A stretch of DNA of 64,000 bases, taken from the NCBI RefSeq assembly GCF_037176765.1, contig NC_090034.1, positions 24,621,375 to 24,685,374 of the forward strand, in the 5' to 3' direction. Positions 1-62,105 of this stretch are shown here, piece after piece. This DNA comes from Anolis sagrei (lineage: Eukaryota > Chordata > Lepidosauria > Squamata > Anolidae). A program made the translations under genes and the position numbers. The number at the start of each line of letters is the position of its first letter. Within the stretch, counting starts at the first letter, position 1. Below the pieces are notes generated by a model that was not told the DNA's origin, did no database searches, and saw only the letters and a list, made by a program, of their open reading frames with translations.

Positions 1-330
1 GATATTGTAAATGTATATACACAATGTATTGTAATATATATGCACACCTCAGTCATAATAATGCAATCATAATATATACCTTTACTTTTAATATATATAT
101 AATACAGGATATTAGTATTAATAGATTGTATCACAATATGTCATAATAATGCAATTATATATATAGTAATAATAATATATTGGAATATATACATATAATA
201 CAGTAATAATATATTATAACATATATATAATATAGCAATAATATAGTGTCAAAGTAATATAAACCTAATTTAGTAGTAATAGTACAGTAACAATAATGTA
301 TTACAATAATATACTAACAATATCATGCAT
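1..330. repeat. AT-rich low-complexity sequence
   Basis: The stretch is almost entirely TAATA- and TATATA-type simple sequence. I see no gene and no recognisable transposon end in it. Confidence 0.8.
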
Positions 331-345
331 ATATAGATCTAGGTT

Positions 346-475
346 AGGCCTGGGCCAATTTGGGCCCTCCAGGTGTTTTGGACTCCAACTCCCACAATTC
401 CTAACAGCCTACTGTTAGGAATTGTGGGAGTTGGAGTCCAAAACAGCTGGAGGGAAGGCCCAAGTAGGCTCAGGC
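346..475. mobile_element. Foldback hAT-like MITE
   Basis: The two halves are near-perfect inverted copies built around TTTTGGACTCCAACTCCCAC and its complement. The outer ends pair as GGCCTGGGCCAA against a GGCTCAGGC-type end. The same family recurs at 40647-40784 and 60484-60625. Here the target duplication is not clear. Confidence 0.7.
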
Positions 476-476
476 T

Positions 477-1100
477 TAGACTGTGGGGAGGCCCCCTTCC
501 CTCAGAGCTGGCGCTACCCCGACAGAAAGGCCTACCTTGCCCTTCTCCTCCCGGGCGCCCTCCATGGCCTGCCTCCTCCTCGAGGACTTCCGCCTTCCTC
601 ACCCGGCTCCACGTTGGCAGCGCTGACGGAAGAGAACTGGCGCGCTCGCCTAGGAAACAACTCCGAGGGAGGATTTACGGCCCTCGCAGGCTTCCGTAGC
701 AGCTCCTGTCAGGAAAGGAAGAAAAAAAAAAAGCACTGGCGCGTTCACCTAGGAAACAACGCGGCAAAGACTTTGAGGCCCTCTCAAGCTTCCGTAGCTG
801 ATTTGATAAGCAGGTGCTTCAGAACGGATTGGGAGGAATGTACCAAAATTTTAAAAAGGGGACACCTCTCCCCCAATTCCAATTTTTACAGAATTAGAAG
901 AGCCCACTAATGACAGGAGAGTTTCTTGCGGTGGTTGTTGTTTTGGTCGATCACTGTCAAATCCCCGGAGCGTGCCCTGAGCGCCCCTCACCACTTGGTA
1001 CATTCCTCAAATCTCGGGAGGCGGGCTGGCAGCGTACTGCGCCTGCGCGTGGGGCAGCCAAGAGAGTCGCGTTTCAGGTGTAGGATTGAGGCCATCCTGT
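477..1100. promoter_or_regulatory. CpG-rich promoter-like block with duplicated X-box-like segment
   Basis: GC and CpG content rises sharply between AT-rich flanks. A segment of about 65 nt containing ACTGGCGCG and CCTAGGAAAC occurs at 634-701 and again, diverged, at 734-800. CCTAGGAAAC resembles an RFX X-box half-site (647-658 and 743-757). TGCGCCTGCGCG at 1038-1049 resembles an NRF1 site. I read this as the promoter of a gene lying mainly outside the window, possibly on the minus strand. Confidence 0.45.
536..565 (-). CDS. Possible first coding exon of a minus-strand neighbour (weak)
   Basis: On the minus strand an ATG with G at -3 and +4 opens MEGAREEKGK and is followed at once by GTAGGC, which could be a splice donor. 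It sits at the edge of the CpG-rich block. I do not recognise the protein and see no second exon in the window. It may be chance. Confidence 0.2.
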
Positions 1101-1106
1101 GGTTAA

Positions 1107-2591
1107 GTGTTGTCGAAGGCTTTCGTGGCCGGAATCACTTGGGTGCTGTGAGTTTTCCGGGCTGTCTGGCCATGTTCCAGCAACAGTCTCTCCTGACGTT
1201 TTGCCTAGGCATCCTCAGAGGTTGTGAGGTCTACTCTCGTACTGGAAACTAGACAAGTGAAGTTTATATATCTGTGGAATCATGTCCAAGGTGGGAGAAA
1301 GAACTCTTGTCTGCTTGAAGCAAGTGTGAATGTTGCAACTGGCCACCTTGATTAGCATTTAATGGCCTTGCAGCTTCAAAGCCTGGCTGGTTGCTGCCTG
1401 GGGGAATCCTTTATTGGGAGGTGTTTGCTGAATCTTGTCTGAAATTCCCGTTTTTTTTAGTATTGCTGTCCAACACTCACCTCCTCCAAGGTGAACTGAA
1501 CCACCTAAACTGGGCACTACAGGCCAATGGATACTCCACCAGAGACATCAGAAGAGTTGCAATACCAAGATGAACCCATGGGAGTAAAGACAAAGATCCA
1601 CCCAGAGGAAAAGTTTTCTTACCATACATCAAGGAAGCCAATGACTGCATAGGGAAGCTGATGAATAAACACAACCTAAAAACTATCTCCAGTCCCAATA
1701 AGAAAATCCAACAAATGCCACGTTCAGCAAAGGACACAAGGGGGATCCTCTCACCTCTGCAGGAGTCTACCATATATCATGCAGCTGTGGACAAGTCTAC
1801 ATAGGGACCACCAGACACTGTGATGAAACACCTATCAAGGAACATGAAAGGCACTGCAGACTAATTCAAGCAGAGAAGACAGCCATAGCAGAGCATTTGA
1901 TGAACTAATCTGGATACCCCATATCATCTGAGAACACAGAAATGCTGGACCACTCAAACAACCACCATGTCAGACTACACAGAGAAGCCACTGAAATCCT
2001 CACGCATATGGACCAGTGGTTCTCAGCCTGGGGTCCCCAAATGTTTTTGGCCTTCAACTCCCAGAAATCCTAACAGCTGGTAAACTGGCTGGGATTTCTG
2101 GGAGTTGTAGGGCAAAAACATCTGGGGACCCCAGGTTGAAAACCATTGTGGACAATTTCATCAGAAAGGAGGAAACTGGTATTAAAAACATCCTCTAAAA
2201 TCAAGACAGTAAATAAAGAGCAACACTAAAAAAATAGGTGAATTCCAGACAGGAAACAATCAGGGCCAGCTAACACCTCCCAACAAAGGATTCCGCCAAG
2301 CAGCAGGCAGCCAGGCTTTGAAGCTGCAAGGCTATTAAATCCTAATCAAGGAGGCCAATTGCAACATTCATACTTGCCTCAAGCAGACAAGAGTTCTTTC
2401 TTCCATCCTGGACATTCCACAGACATATAAACGACATTCTCCTAGTTTCCAACAAACATTACAACCTCTGAGTATGCCTGCCATAGATGTGGTCGAAACG
2501 TCAGGAGAGAATGCTTCTGGAACATGGCCATACAGCCCAGAAAACTCATAGCAACCCAATGTTTCCAGCCATGAAAGCCTTAGACAACACA
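1107..2591 (+). mobile_element. Penelope-like element (PLE) with GIY-YIG remnant
   Basis: The ends are inverted copies of each other: GTGTTGTCGAAGG-type sequence at 1107, and its complement ending CCTTAGACAACAC near 2590. Between them is a decayed frame (about 1480-2010) with the PLE segment GELNHLNWALQANGYST. It is followed by a stretch that in one frame reads YHxxCSCGQVYIGTTR, the GIY-YIG endonuclease signature of Penelope retroelements. The frame is broken by stops and shifts. A small foldback MITE lies inside at 2014-2148. The termini carry a hammerhead-like core (see findings). Confidence 0.85.
2014..2148. mobile_element. Foldback MITE inside the Penelope-like element
   Basis: It starts CAGTGGTTCTCAGCCTGGGG and ends with the complementary CCCCAGGTTGAAAACCATTG. 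The arms pair over most of their length, and TGGAC lies directly on each side. Penelope coding sequence continues on both flanks, so the MITE arrived later. Confidence 0.75.
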
Positions 2592-2594
2592 TTA

Positions 2595-3060
2595 TTATTA
2601 TTTTCTAATTGGTGTTATCATTAAAAAAACATGGGGAAAGTGTATTAAACTGCACAAACTTTGTTTTATGGGAAGGTCATTCTGTTATAGCACATTATAT
2701 TGTTAAATTTTTTATGGCATTGAATGTTTCCCTTTTATGCTGTGAGCCACCCTGAGTTCCCATGGGGAGTTAGGGTGGGATAGAAATAAAAATTTACTTA
2801 CTTACATTATATTATTTTTATATATTATTATAGTATTATAATATATTGTTATATTATTATATTGTTATATTATTGTTATATTGTTATATTATTCTATTAT
2901 TACACTATATTATTATATTCATTATATTTTATTGTTATATTATTATATTTATTATTATATTGTTACAATGTTGTATTATTTCATTTTATTATAATTATAT
3001 TTTATTATTATATACTACACTATGTAACACCATTTTGTTCCTGGGTTATAAATGTTATTA
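2595..3060. repeat. TIR-element fragment, L2 tail and (TTA)n tract
   Basis: 2608-2700 matches the unclassified TIR family seen at 4062-4460 and 55385-55670 (AAACATGGGRAAAGT...ATAGCACATT). 2705-2800 is an L2-type 3' end (GCTGTGAGCCACCCTGAGTTCC...AAATAAAAA). 2811-3030 is TTA/TATTG low complexity. Confidence 0.6.
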
Positions 3061-3081
3061 TTTCCTAATTGGTTCTATGAC

Positions 3082-3828
3082 AATGTGCCGTCGCGCCTGG
3101 GGGCTATTATTCTCAATAAAGGAGGAATGGACGTGGCATCTTTCCCCCAGGGGATTGCTTCTTGCCCTCCTATAGGAAACTGGAACTCCCAAAAACCCAA
3201 AACGCTGTAAATAGCTCAAGATAAGTTTTATTTATCACAAAGTCATTTCTTCAAAGCAATGAGCTGGAAAACTTTAGAGGGGTGAAGGAAAACATACATT
3301 ACAGTCTCAATCCGTCCTGGGTCCAAGGGGTTTGAAGCTGAGAAGCCTCACCAAGTTTCCTCTTTCCTCAATGGCTGTGAATGCCGGAGCAAACCACAAC
3401 CCCAGTTCAGATGGCCTATGTTTTGAAGACTCAGGATCTTCCTTTGGTGCCAAAAGAACCGGCTTGAAGGCACCTAGGTCTCCTCAATAATTGTCCAGGA
3501 CAATCTGGACATAAAGCTTGACTCCCAGGGGTAAAAAAAACCTCAGAACTGATGCTAAGAGGTAACTTAAATCAGGGTCCTTTAGAGTCAGGTCTCTTAC
3601 GTCCATCTGGTACGAACTCTGAAGGCAGAATGAAGAAGAAAAAGGAAGGTCTCCCCTCCTGCAGGAAGAGGTGGAGCCAAACAGTACTGATTGACAGCTA
3701 CAAGCAACCAATCCATACAACTATACATAAACAGTGTAAAAAGGGGCAGGATAAAGCATGATACAACAGTTTAAGTCTTACAGCTAACAGTTCTATACAT
3801 AGGTGGCGCCACTCGTGCCGTCACAGAC
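3082..3828. mobile_element. Probable solo LTR (fossil)
   Basis: The block interrupts a copy of the TIR family. It begins TGTGCCGTCGCGCC and ends GCCGTCACA, so it has TG...CA termini, with the similar pentamers GACAA and GACTA outside. There is no coding capacity, so it reads as a solo long terminal repeat of an LTR retroelement. The family is not identified. Confidence 0.45.
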
Positions 3829-4460
3829 TATAAAAAAAAACATGGGAAAAGTTTATTAAACTCCACAAGCTTTGTTGTTTTTGGAAAAACATCCTGCTAT
3901 TTCACATTATATTTTATTATTATATTCTTAAATTATATTTTAATATAATTATATTATATTGTTATATTATTATATTTTATTATTATATTTTTTCTTATAT
4001 TGATATAATATTTATTCTTATATTTTATTATAATTATATTATTAGATATTGCACTATGTTACACCATTTTTATTCCTGCGTTCTAAATGTCATTTCCTAT
4101 TTGGTTGTATCATAAAAACATGGGAAAAGTTTATTAAACTTCAAAAACTTTGTTTTTGCGAGAGGGACATCCTGCTATAGCACATTTTGCTCTAGTTTTT
4201 CAATGCATGTCTCATTGAGTCTCAACCAATTCAACATAATTTGTGGCAGACACAAAAACGAAGTTTCTGGAGCAGAACAACTACTTTCAAAATTATGACT
4301 GCACTGTTAAACAGGAATCTGAACTATTTTGCGGCTTTAGGTGTGGAATTAGTGAAATCAAAATCATTATACTTTCCTGTATGTACTTTCATACATGTTT
4401 TTTCGATACAAATGTATATTCTGTAAATGTTACAGTGTCCCATTAGAATAAAACCGAATG
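3829..4460. repeat. Unclassified TIR-element copies and AT-rich DNA
   Basis: Two partial copies share AAACATGGGAAAAGTTTATTAAACT. The longer one (4062-4460) also has GACATCCTGCTATAGCACATTTTGC and GCAGAACAACTACTTTCAAA. AT-rich sequence separates them. Confidence 0.55.
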
Positions 4461-4793
4461 CTGTACCACAGTTTTATGATGCAATGTGTTTGCCTTGGAT
4501 AAAAGGGAATTTTGATACGGCAACGGTGGACTTTTGTCTTCATGGCCAACTGCCCACACTGTAAAAATACCCTATTGACTCAAATCAAATGTTCATCTTT
4601 TGGGGGGCTAAAAGGCCTCTCCAAAAGGAGGGTGTGCATTAGATTTGAAAGGTAAACTGCTTTAGGAGCTCCTCTTTGAGGGACATAATCTTTCATTTCA
4701 TTGCCATGGCTCAACCCTATTCAATTCTGAGATTTGTAGTTTGATGAAGCACCAGCATCCTTTGGCAGCCGCCATGATTCCAAACTACAGCTC

Positions 4794-4794
<1 letters not shown>
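4461..4794. other. No recognised feature
   Basis: I see no exon, transposon end or clear repeat here, only ordinary AT-leaning intergenic DNA. Confidence 0.5.
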
Positions 4795-4832
<38 letters not shown>

Positions 4833-4850
4833 TAACAATAATAATAACAA
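4795..4850. repeat. (AAT)n/(AAC)n microsatellite
   Basis: About 18 trinucleotide units, mostly AAT with a few AAC. Any long Asn frame through it is an artefact. Confidence 0.9.
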
Positions 4851-5118
4851 TGTAATGTTCATTTGTGGGATTAAGATAACTCAAAAACCACTTGACAAAT
4901 TGACATCAAATTTGGACACATTACACCTATCAGGCCAATGAGTGACCATCACTTATAAAAAACACTGAAAAACACGAAGAGACTTAAAAAGCCAAAAAAA
5001 AAATCATTACAACGCATGCGCATAACTACATATATACACACATACACAAATATATACACACACAGAAAACACATATAGACAGACTGGGCAACAGCAATGT
5101 GTGGCAGGGGACAGCTAG
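4851..5118 (+). mobile_element. Helitron 3' fragment
   Basis: It ends GTGTGGCAGGGGACAGCTAG followed by T. That fits the Helitron 3' terminus: a small hairpin (GCxAC...GTGGC), a short spacer, then CTAG. The same terminus occurs inverted at 24604. The 5' end is not visible, so the copy is truncated. Confidence 0.6.
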
Positions 5119-5119
5119 T

Positions 5120-5345
5120 AATAAATAATAATAAAACTATTTATACCCCACCACCAAGGGGATCCGGGGCGGCTTACATGAGGCCAAGCCCAGCAATACA
5201 ATACATCAATATAACAGAACATGGCAGTAAATCATAAAAATAAAAATACAGTACAAAACCAATTATAAATAACACATCATAACCCCATAGCATTGAACCA
5301 AGGCTATACATTCATTCTACTGCACAGATGAACCCCAAAGTTTTC
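5120..5345 (-). mobile_element. L2-type LINE 3' end
   Basis: AATAATAAAACTATTTATAC, then CCACCACCAAGGGGATCCGG, is the reversed 3' tail shared by L2 copies elsewhere in the window. 5' truncated, non-coding. Confidence 0.6.
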
Positions 5346-5559
5346 TTTTTCTGATGTAAGGTTTGGTGTCCTAACACTTGTTTCTGAAGGAGGAATTATA
5401 AGTAGGCAGCCACTGTAATGCACACTTTTTGGGGGGGGGGGCTAAATTAAGAGGGCACTTTTTGCCTCTGCGCATTACATTCGGCAGCAAATAACTTTTT
5501 TTTTTTTGGTTTCAGAGTTTTGAACATTGAACATTGAGGTGCACCTTGCATAGTTTCCA

Positions 5560-5842
5560 AATTCAGATGGGATCCAGTGCCTTTGGGGTTCTTTTTGGCC
5601 ACATGCTCCCATGCTTTCCAGCCATAGAAATGCATAAAATACCAGTGTGTGCACACACATTCTTTTAAAGAGGACCTTGAGCTGCTGCAGAGACTTCGGC
5701 CTTTGGGTCAAAGGGGGAGGGGCTATGAGTCTTGCCTGTTGGAAGAGGCAGCAGTCAAACTCTTGACGCCAGCAAAGAGCGAGGCCAGGAAGCTGGAAAA
5801 GTGGGACAAAGTGGAACAGCTGGAAGAGGATCGGAAGGAGCC
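5560..5842 (+). promoter_or_regulatory. ABCC6: Putative ABCC6 promoter and 5' UTR
   Basis: This is the sequence just upstream of the exon 1 ATG. A TATA-like CATAAAAT lies at 5633-5640. A DR1-type element, GGGTCA-A-AGGGGG, lies at 5705-5717 and resembles an HNF4/PPAR-class site. HNF4-alpha is known to drive human ABCC6 in liver cells. That this site works the same way is inference. The transcription start cannot be read from sequence alone. Confidence 0.5.
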
Positions 5843-57327
<51,485 letters not shown>

Positions 57328-58440
57328 GGACTGCATGCAAGGGATAGGTGGCTGATCAAGAAGATCAATGGAAGAAACAAACCAGAATTCACTCTTTGCT
57401 AAGCTTGGGCAAAGTCAATATGATGGCAACATGCTCTTCCCCATATAGCCTTGCTACTCAAAGTGTTGGTCCCTGGATTGGCGTCAGTCTCTCAGCTAGT
57501 GATGAGTTTCCAGGAAAGAATAAATGAACTATAGCCAATAGACATAACTAACTATAGTGCCGGTCTATGGAGTACTGGGAAAAAATAATTGCTGCATGAG
57601 ATAAGGCTGAGAGCTACTGATTTATAGGACATAGGAGATGTTATGAGGACAAGAGATTAAAAGATCGGGGGGCAGACAAATGTCCATTGTCCCCTATAAA
57701 GTTCACTTGGGAGCTTATCAAATTGGGATATAATCCGTTTATATCCATTTGCATCCTGTATTTTTTAGGACTGGATGCATACTGTATTGAGATGGGATGC
57801 ATACTCTCCTCATTACATCTGATTATTATTACAATTCTTATGATTTCAAAATACTGAGCTTTGACTCATCGTACTACAAAAGGCTGGCTCCTCCAAATCC
57901 ATTCAAAACAACCCCTGCGTCACTCTATGACCTTTTAAAAAGTATGGGATGCATACAGATTTTCCTATTACACACAAACACGGTGCTTCAGTAATGAAAT
58001 AATATGTAGTATTTCAAAAAACATTATTAGAATGGATTAGAATTATCAACATACACACAGTGTCGATTGCAAATCAAAGCAAAGTGGTCGATACACATTT
58101 GCAATTATTGTTCAGTACACGTGTTAAGCAGTTATCATTAGCAAATATCATAGAATTTATTATTAGCAAATATTGTTAAGTAAATATTACAGATGTCAAT
58201 TATTCCAACCTATGTGTCTTCAATATGATTGAACTGGAATATATGCGTCTCCACAGCCATATAATCCTGTTCAATGCAGTTATGGATATCTACATTCTGA
58301 AACTGCATTATATGGCAGTGTAGATGGGACCTCCATCTCTTAGCAATATTGTTACATCTTGATGGCCTCCTTGGTTTGTGTTTCTAGCATTTTCCTGTAA
58401 TTTATTTCAAAACAATAAAGCTAAATTGTTTCTTTCCCAG
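57328..58440 (+). other. ABCC6: ABCC6 3' UTR candidates
   Basis: AATAAA occurs at 57519-57524, about 190 nt after the stop, and again at 58414-58419. Either could be the polyadenylation signal; sequence alone does not decide. A Harbinger MITE fragment lies at about 58240-58335. Confidence 0.5.
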
Positions 58441-58745
58441 CTATTTATTTATTTGCAGTACTTATATTCTACCCTTCTCACCCCGAAGGGAACTCAGAGT
58501 GGATCACAGAACACATATATGACATTCAATGTCGTTGTACACTGACAAGACAAACAACTGTATGTATGTGTAAAAGCTTTCCCCCCATCTTTGGCATCTT
58601 GGAGGCTGTGCTTGGTTCCAGTCACTGGGGGGGGGGGGGTGCTATCTTCCCTGCCAAAGAGCTTTGTTCATAAACTAAACCCCTTGATCAAATTGCCATC
58701 ATTTTTCTGGCATTTTCCTTATGGGTGTATTAAATACTTACCTGC
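58440..58745 (-). mobile_element. SINE fragment with L2-type tail
   Basis: TTTATTTATTTGCAGTACTT, then CACCCCGAAGGGAACTCAGA and CTTGGAGGCTGTGCTTGGTT repeat the tail and body of the 43480 SINE family. The head is missing. Confidence 0.6.
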
Positions 58746-58754
58746 TTAAATGTT

Positions 58755-59455
58755 TGTTTTTTTAATTTATTGTGTCAGGAGCAACCAGACAGTTGTATTA
58801 CATTTTTAACAAAACAAAACAAACAGACAGACAAAACACAAAGTTTGCAAACTTGGTAGTTGATTAAATGTCCTTTGACCAGTATCTGGCCACTTGGAGT
58901 GCCTCTGGTGTTGCCGCAAGGAGGTCCTCCATTATGCATGTGGCAGGGCTCAGGTTGCATTGCAGCAGGTGGTCAATGGTTTGCTCTTCTCCACACTCGC
59001 ATGTCGTGGATTCCACTTGGTCGTGGATTCCACTTTCTTAAGGTTGGCTCTGCATCTCGTGGTGCCAGAGCACAGTCTGTTCAGTGCCTTCCAAGTCGCC
59101 CAGTTTTCTGTGTGCCCAGGGGGGAGACTCTCATTTGGTATCAGCCATTGATTGGGGTTCTGGGTTTGAGCCTGCCACTTTTGGACTCTCACTTGCTGGG
59201 GTGTTCCACCGAGTGTCTTAGAAAACTATTTCTTGATTTAAGTTGTTGCCGTGCTGGCTGATACCCAAACAAGGGATGAGCTGGCGATGTCGCTGCCTTG
59301 GTCCTTTCACTATTGGCTGCTACTTCCCGGCGGATGTCAGGTGGTGCAATACCAGCTAGACAATGTAATTTCTCCAGTGGTGTAGGGCGCAGACACCCCG
59401 TGATAATGCGGCATGTCTCATTAAGAGCCACATCCACTGTTTTAGCGTGGTGAGA
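58755..59455 (-). mobile_element. Jockey/I-like LINE, broken
   Basis: Minus-strand frames encode ALNETCRIITGCLRPTPLEK, then LAGIAPPDIRREVAANSERT and PNQWLIPNESLPPGHTENWA. Same family as 29826-30978. The 3' end is at 58755; the catalytic core is absent. Confidence 0.8.
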
Positions 59456-59488
59456 TGTGTTCCACACTCCAGAAGCCACCAGAAACAA

Positions 59489-59865
59489 GCCATATTAGGA
59501 GGCTTAAACAGCTGGGCATGTTTAGCCTGCAGAAGAGAAGGCTGAGAGGAGATATGATAAGGGCCATGTATAAAGATGTGAGGGGAAGCCATAGGGAGAA
59601 GGGAGCAAGCTTGTTTTCTGCTGCCCTGGAGACTAGGATGCAGAGCAAACTACAGGAGATTCCACCTGAACATTAGAAAGAACTTCCTGACTGTGAGGAC
59701 TGTTCAGCAGTGGAACTCTCTGCCACGGAGTGTGGTGGAGGCTCCTTCTTTGCAGGCTTTTAAGCAGAGGCTGGATGGTCATCTGTCAGGGGTGCTTTGA
59801 ATGCGATTTTTCCTGTTTCTTGGCAGGGGGTTGGACTGGATGGCCCACGAGGTTTTTTAAGTATA
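59489..59865 (+). mobile_element. CR1 LINE 3' end
   Basis: TTTAGCCTGCAGAAGAGAAG, ATTAGAAAGAACTTCCTGAC and GGGGGTTGGACTGGATGGCC are CR1 3'-region landmarks. 5' truncated. A short ATT run follows. Confidence 0.85.
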
Positions 59866-59929
59866 GAGTGCATTCTAGTATGAGAGTGTTGTTGTTATTA
59901 TTATTGGTCTCTTTCACGTGGGACCGTTT

Positions 59930-60420
59930 CCAAGCCTTGTGGATGGTGGCCCCCCGCCCATTCTCCGCTTTCTTCTGCATTTCCTTTCTAATGGCCAAGG
60001 AAAGGAATGAGCATGCGCAAAGCAGGGCCGCTGGGCGGGCCAAAGGGAGGAGAAATCTGACAGGAGAAAGCTGCGCATGCGTGTTGTGACCAGCGGTGTT
60101 TTGTTTTCACGACAGGGGGCGCTGCTTGCTGGCGGAAGAGGCGTGGCGTGAAAGCGGAAGCAGGAGAAGGGGAGCGAGCAAAACAAAGAGGCGGCGGTGG
60201 TGGCGGGAGCAGCAATGGCGGGGCGTTGAGGTGAGCGGCTTTCCTTTCCAGTGGGGGGTGTATTCGCCACCTAAGAGGGGAGGAAGGCAGGTGGGTCATA
60301 GCCCTCTCGGCGCCCCTTCAAGGAGCGAAGGACCTCTAACAGTTGGCTGAAGGCAGACGCGCCTTCTGAGGAGGCCAAACTTAAGGAGAAGGAAGAACGA
60401 GACCTTCGTGCCCCGTCGCG
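59930..60420 (+). promoter_or_regulatory. CpG-rich promoter-like block of a neighbouring gene
   Basis: GC-rich with many CpGs. GAGCATGCGCAAAG (60008-60021) and GCTGCGCATGCGTG (60070-60083) resemble NRF1 sites. AAGCGGAAGC (60151-60160) resembles an ETS site. GGGCGTTGAG is followed at 60230 by GTGAGC, a good donor; the ATG just before it (60214) soon meets a stop, so any exon here is 5' UTR. The gene is not identified. Confidence 0.5.
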
Positions 60421-60483
60421 TTTCGGCTCCTCGGAGGCAGGGAGGGCCTGTTAGTATAACCCTCTCCTTCTAGTCATGGTAGG

Positions 60484-60625
60484 CCAGGCTTGGGCCAACT
60501 TCGGCCCTCCCTCCAGGTGTTTTGGACTTCAACTCCCACAGTTCCTAACAGCCGCTGTTATGAGTTGTGGGAGATGAAGTCCAAAACATCTGGAGGGAGG
60601 GCCGAAGTTAGCCCAGGTCTGCTTT
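60484..60625. mobile_element. Foldback hAT-like MITE
   Basis: CCAGGCTTGGGCCAACTTCG and its complement CGAAGTTAGCCCAGGTCTG form the ends; TTTTGGACTTCAACTCCCAC pairs with its complement inside. Same family as 346-475 and 40647-40784. Confidence 0.78.
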
Positions 60626-60714
60626 ACTCATGGTTTTAGTTTCAGATTTTGGGGAGCTGTTTGTTGCCCTTTCTTTATGTAGACTTCCAGTGGTGCTTTA
60701 TCTTCTTGGCCTTC

Positions 60715-60870
60715 TTACAATAATAAATCTTTATTTATATCCTGCTTTTCTCCCAAAAAAAGGACCCAAAGCAGCTTCCAACATATCAAAAACAGTATAA
60801 AAACCAACAGCAATTAAACACACATATAACATACGAAACATATGAATGCCATTACTGTTGCCTGTTTTTG
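60715..60870 (-). mobile_element. L2 3' tail
   Basis: CAATAATAAATCTTTATTTA, then GGACCCAAAGCAGCTTCCAA is a reversed L2-type tail. Confidence 0.5.
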
Positions 60871-61119
60871 GTCAAAAGATATTTAGCCACCTGTGCTCTT
60901 TCTATTTTTATTGGTTTTATACTAATTTATGCAATGCATTTGATACGAAATAAAAAATAAAACATATGAAACATCAATTAAATATAAACATAGATATTTT
61001 AAAACCATAAACATTTAAAAACCATATTCACCACAGTGATGACTCATCAGATCATATTGCACTTAAGATTACTTGTCCCAATGTATCTCCTCTTATGAAC
61101 CTTTGCAAAGTTTAAGATC

Positions 61120-61552
61120 AGTTGGAGAGGACCAGCTCTTGATCCCATGACCATCGGAAATGTGACTGGTGGGGACAAGAGACAGGGCCTTCTCAATGGT
61201 GGTCCCTTGCCTGTGGAACTCCCTTCCCAGTGACACCAGACTGGCTACATCTCTCCCTCCAGTCCTTCAGAAAGAAACTTAAAACCTGGTTATGGGACCA
61301 AGAGTTTGAACAGTAAAGGCAGCAATAGAGAATAAGACTCAATGTGATATGAATGACAATGGACTGACCCAGACCTTGATTTTAAACCTGTGTTATTTAA
61401 AACAAATACCGTATTAATGTAATGTTTTAATGAATTATTTTAAATATTTTATGATTGTAGTTAGTACTTGAATGAGTGCTTGTTGTGAAGCTGCCCTGAG
61501 TCCCCCTCCGGGGGTGAGAAGAACGGAATACAAATGTACGAAATAAATAGAT
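61120..61552 (+). mobile_element. L2-clade LINE 3' fragment
   Basis: AGACAGGGCCTTCTCAATGG, then TGTGGAACTCCCTTCCCAGT corresponds to the L2 RAFSxxxPxLWNSLP block in decayed form. It ends TGCCCTGAGTCCCCCTCCGG...AAATAAATAGATA. Confidence 0.75.
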
Positions 61553-61559
61553 AACCTTC

Positions 61560-62105
61560 CTGCCACTTCAGTTTAGACTTCTTCACTGAAGACTAACAGA
61601 GAGGGAGCTGTTTTGATTTTCTTGGGGAGAGTGTTCCAATGGCTCGGGGCGGTCACTGAGAAGGCCCTCTCTCTCTCGTCGCTGACAAGAGACTGTGGCA
61701 GAAATGAGAGTAGGGTCTCTCCTGATGATTTTAGTCATCTGTTAGGTTTGTATGAAGAGATGTGGTCCGATAGGTCAGTTAGACCTGAACCATTTAGGGC
61801 TTTAAAGGTCAAAACTAGCACCTTGAATTGAACTCTGAAACATATTGGCAGCCAGTGCAAGTGCTGTAACAAGGGAGTGGAGCTCTCCCTGAGTCCAGCA
61901 CCTCTGAGTAGCCTGACTGCATCTCTTTGAACTAGTTGAAGTTTCCGAGCAGTCTTCGGAGGCGGCCCCACATAGAGCCCATTACAGTAGTCTAGATGGG
62001 ATGTAACCAAGGTATGGATCATCATGGCCAAGTGTGGCTTCTCAAAGTATGGGCACAGCTGGCGCATAAGTTTCAATTATACAAAGGCCCTCCTGGCCAC
62101 TGCCA
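61560..62105 (-). mobile_element. L2-clade LINE fragment, opposite orientation
   Basis: The minus strand encodes KLMRQLCPYFEKPHLAMMIH, then LDYCNGLYVGPPPKTARKLQ and LHWLPICFRVQFKVLVLTFK, the L2 region after the catalytic core. It meets the previous fragment tail to tail. Confidence 0.85.

Noticed and set aside
373-910. Plus-strand frames near the left edge as genes
   Set aside because: They cross a foldback MITE and CpG-rich promoter-like DNA, with no recognisable protein and no splice pattern.
4741-4941. Asn-rich protein
   Set aside because: It is a translated (AAT)n microsatellite.
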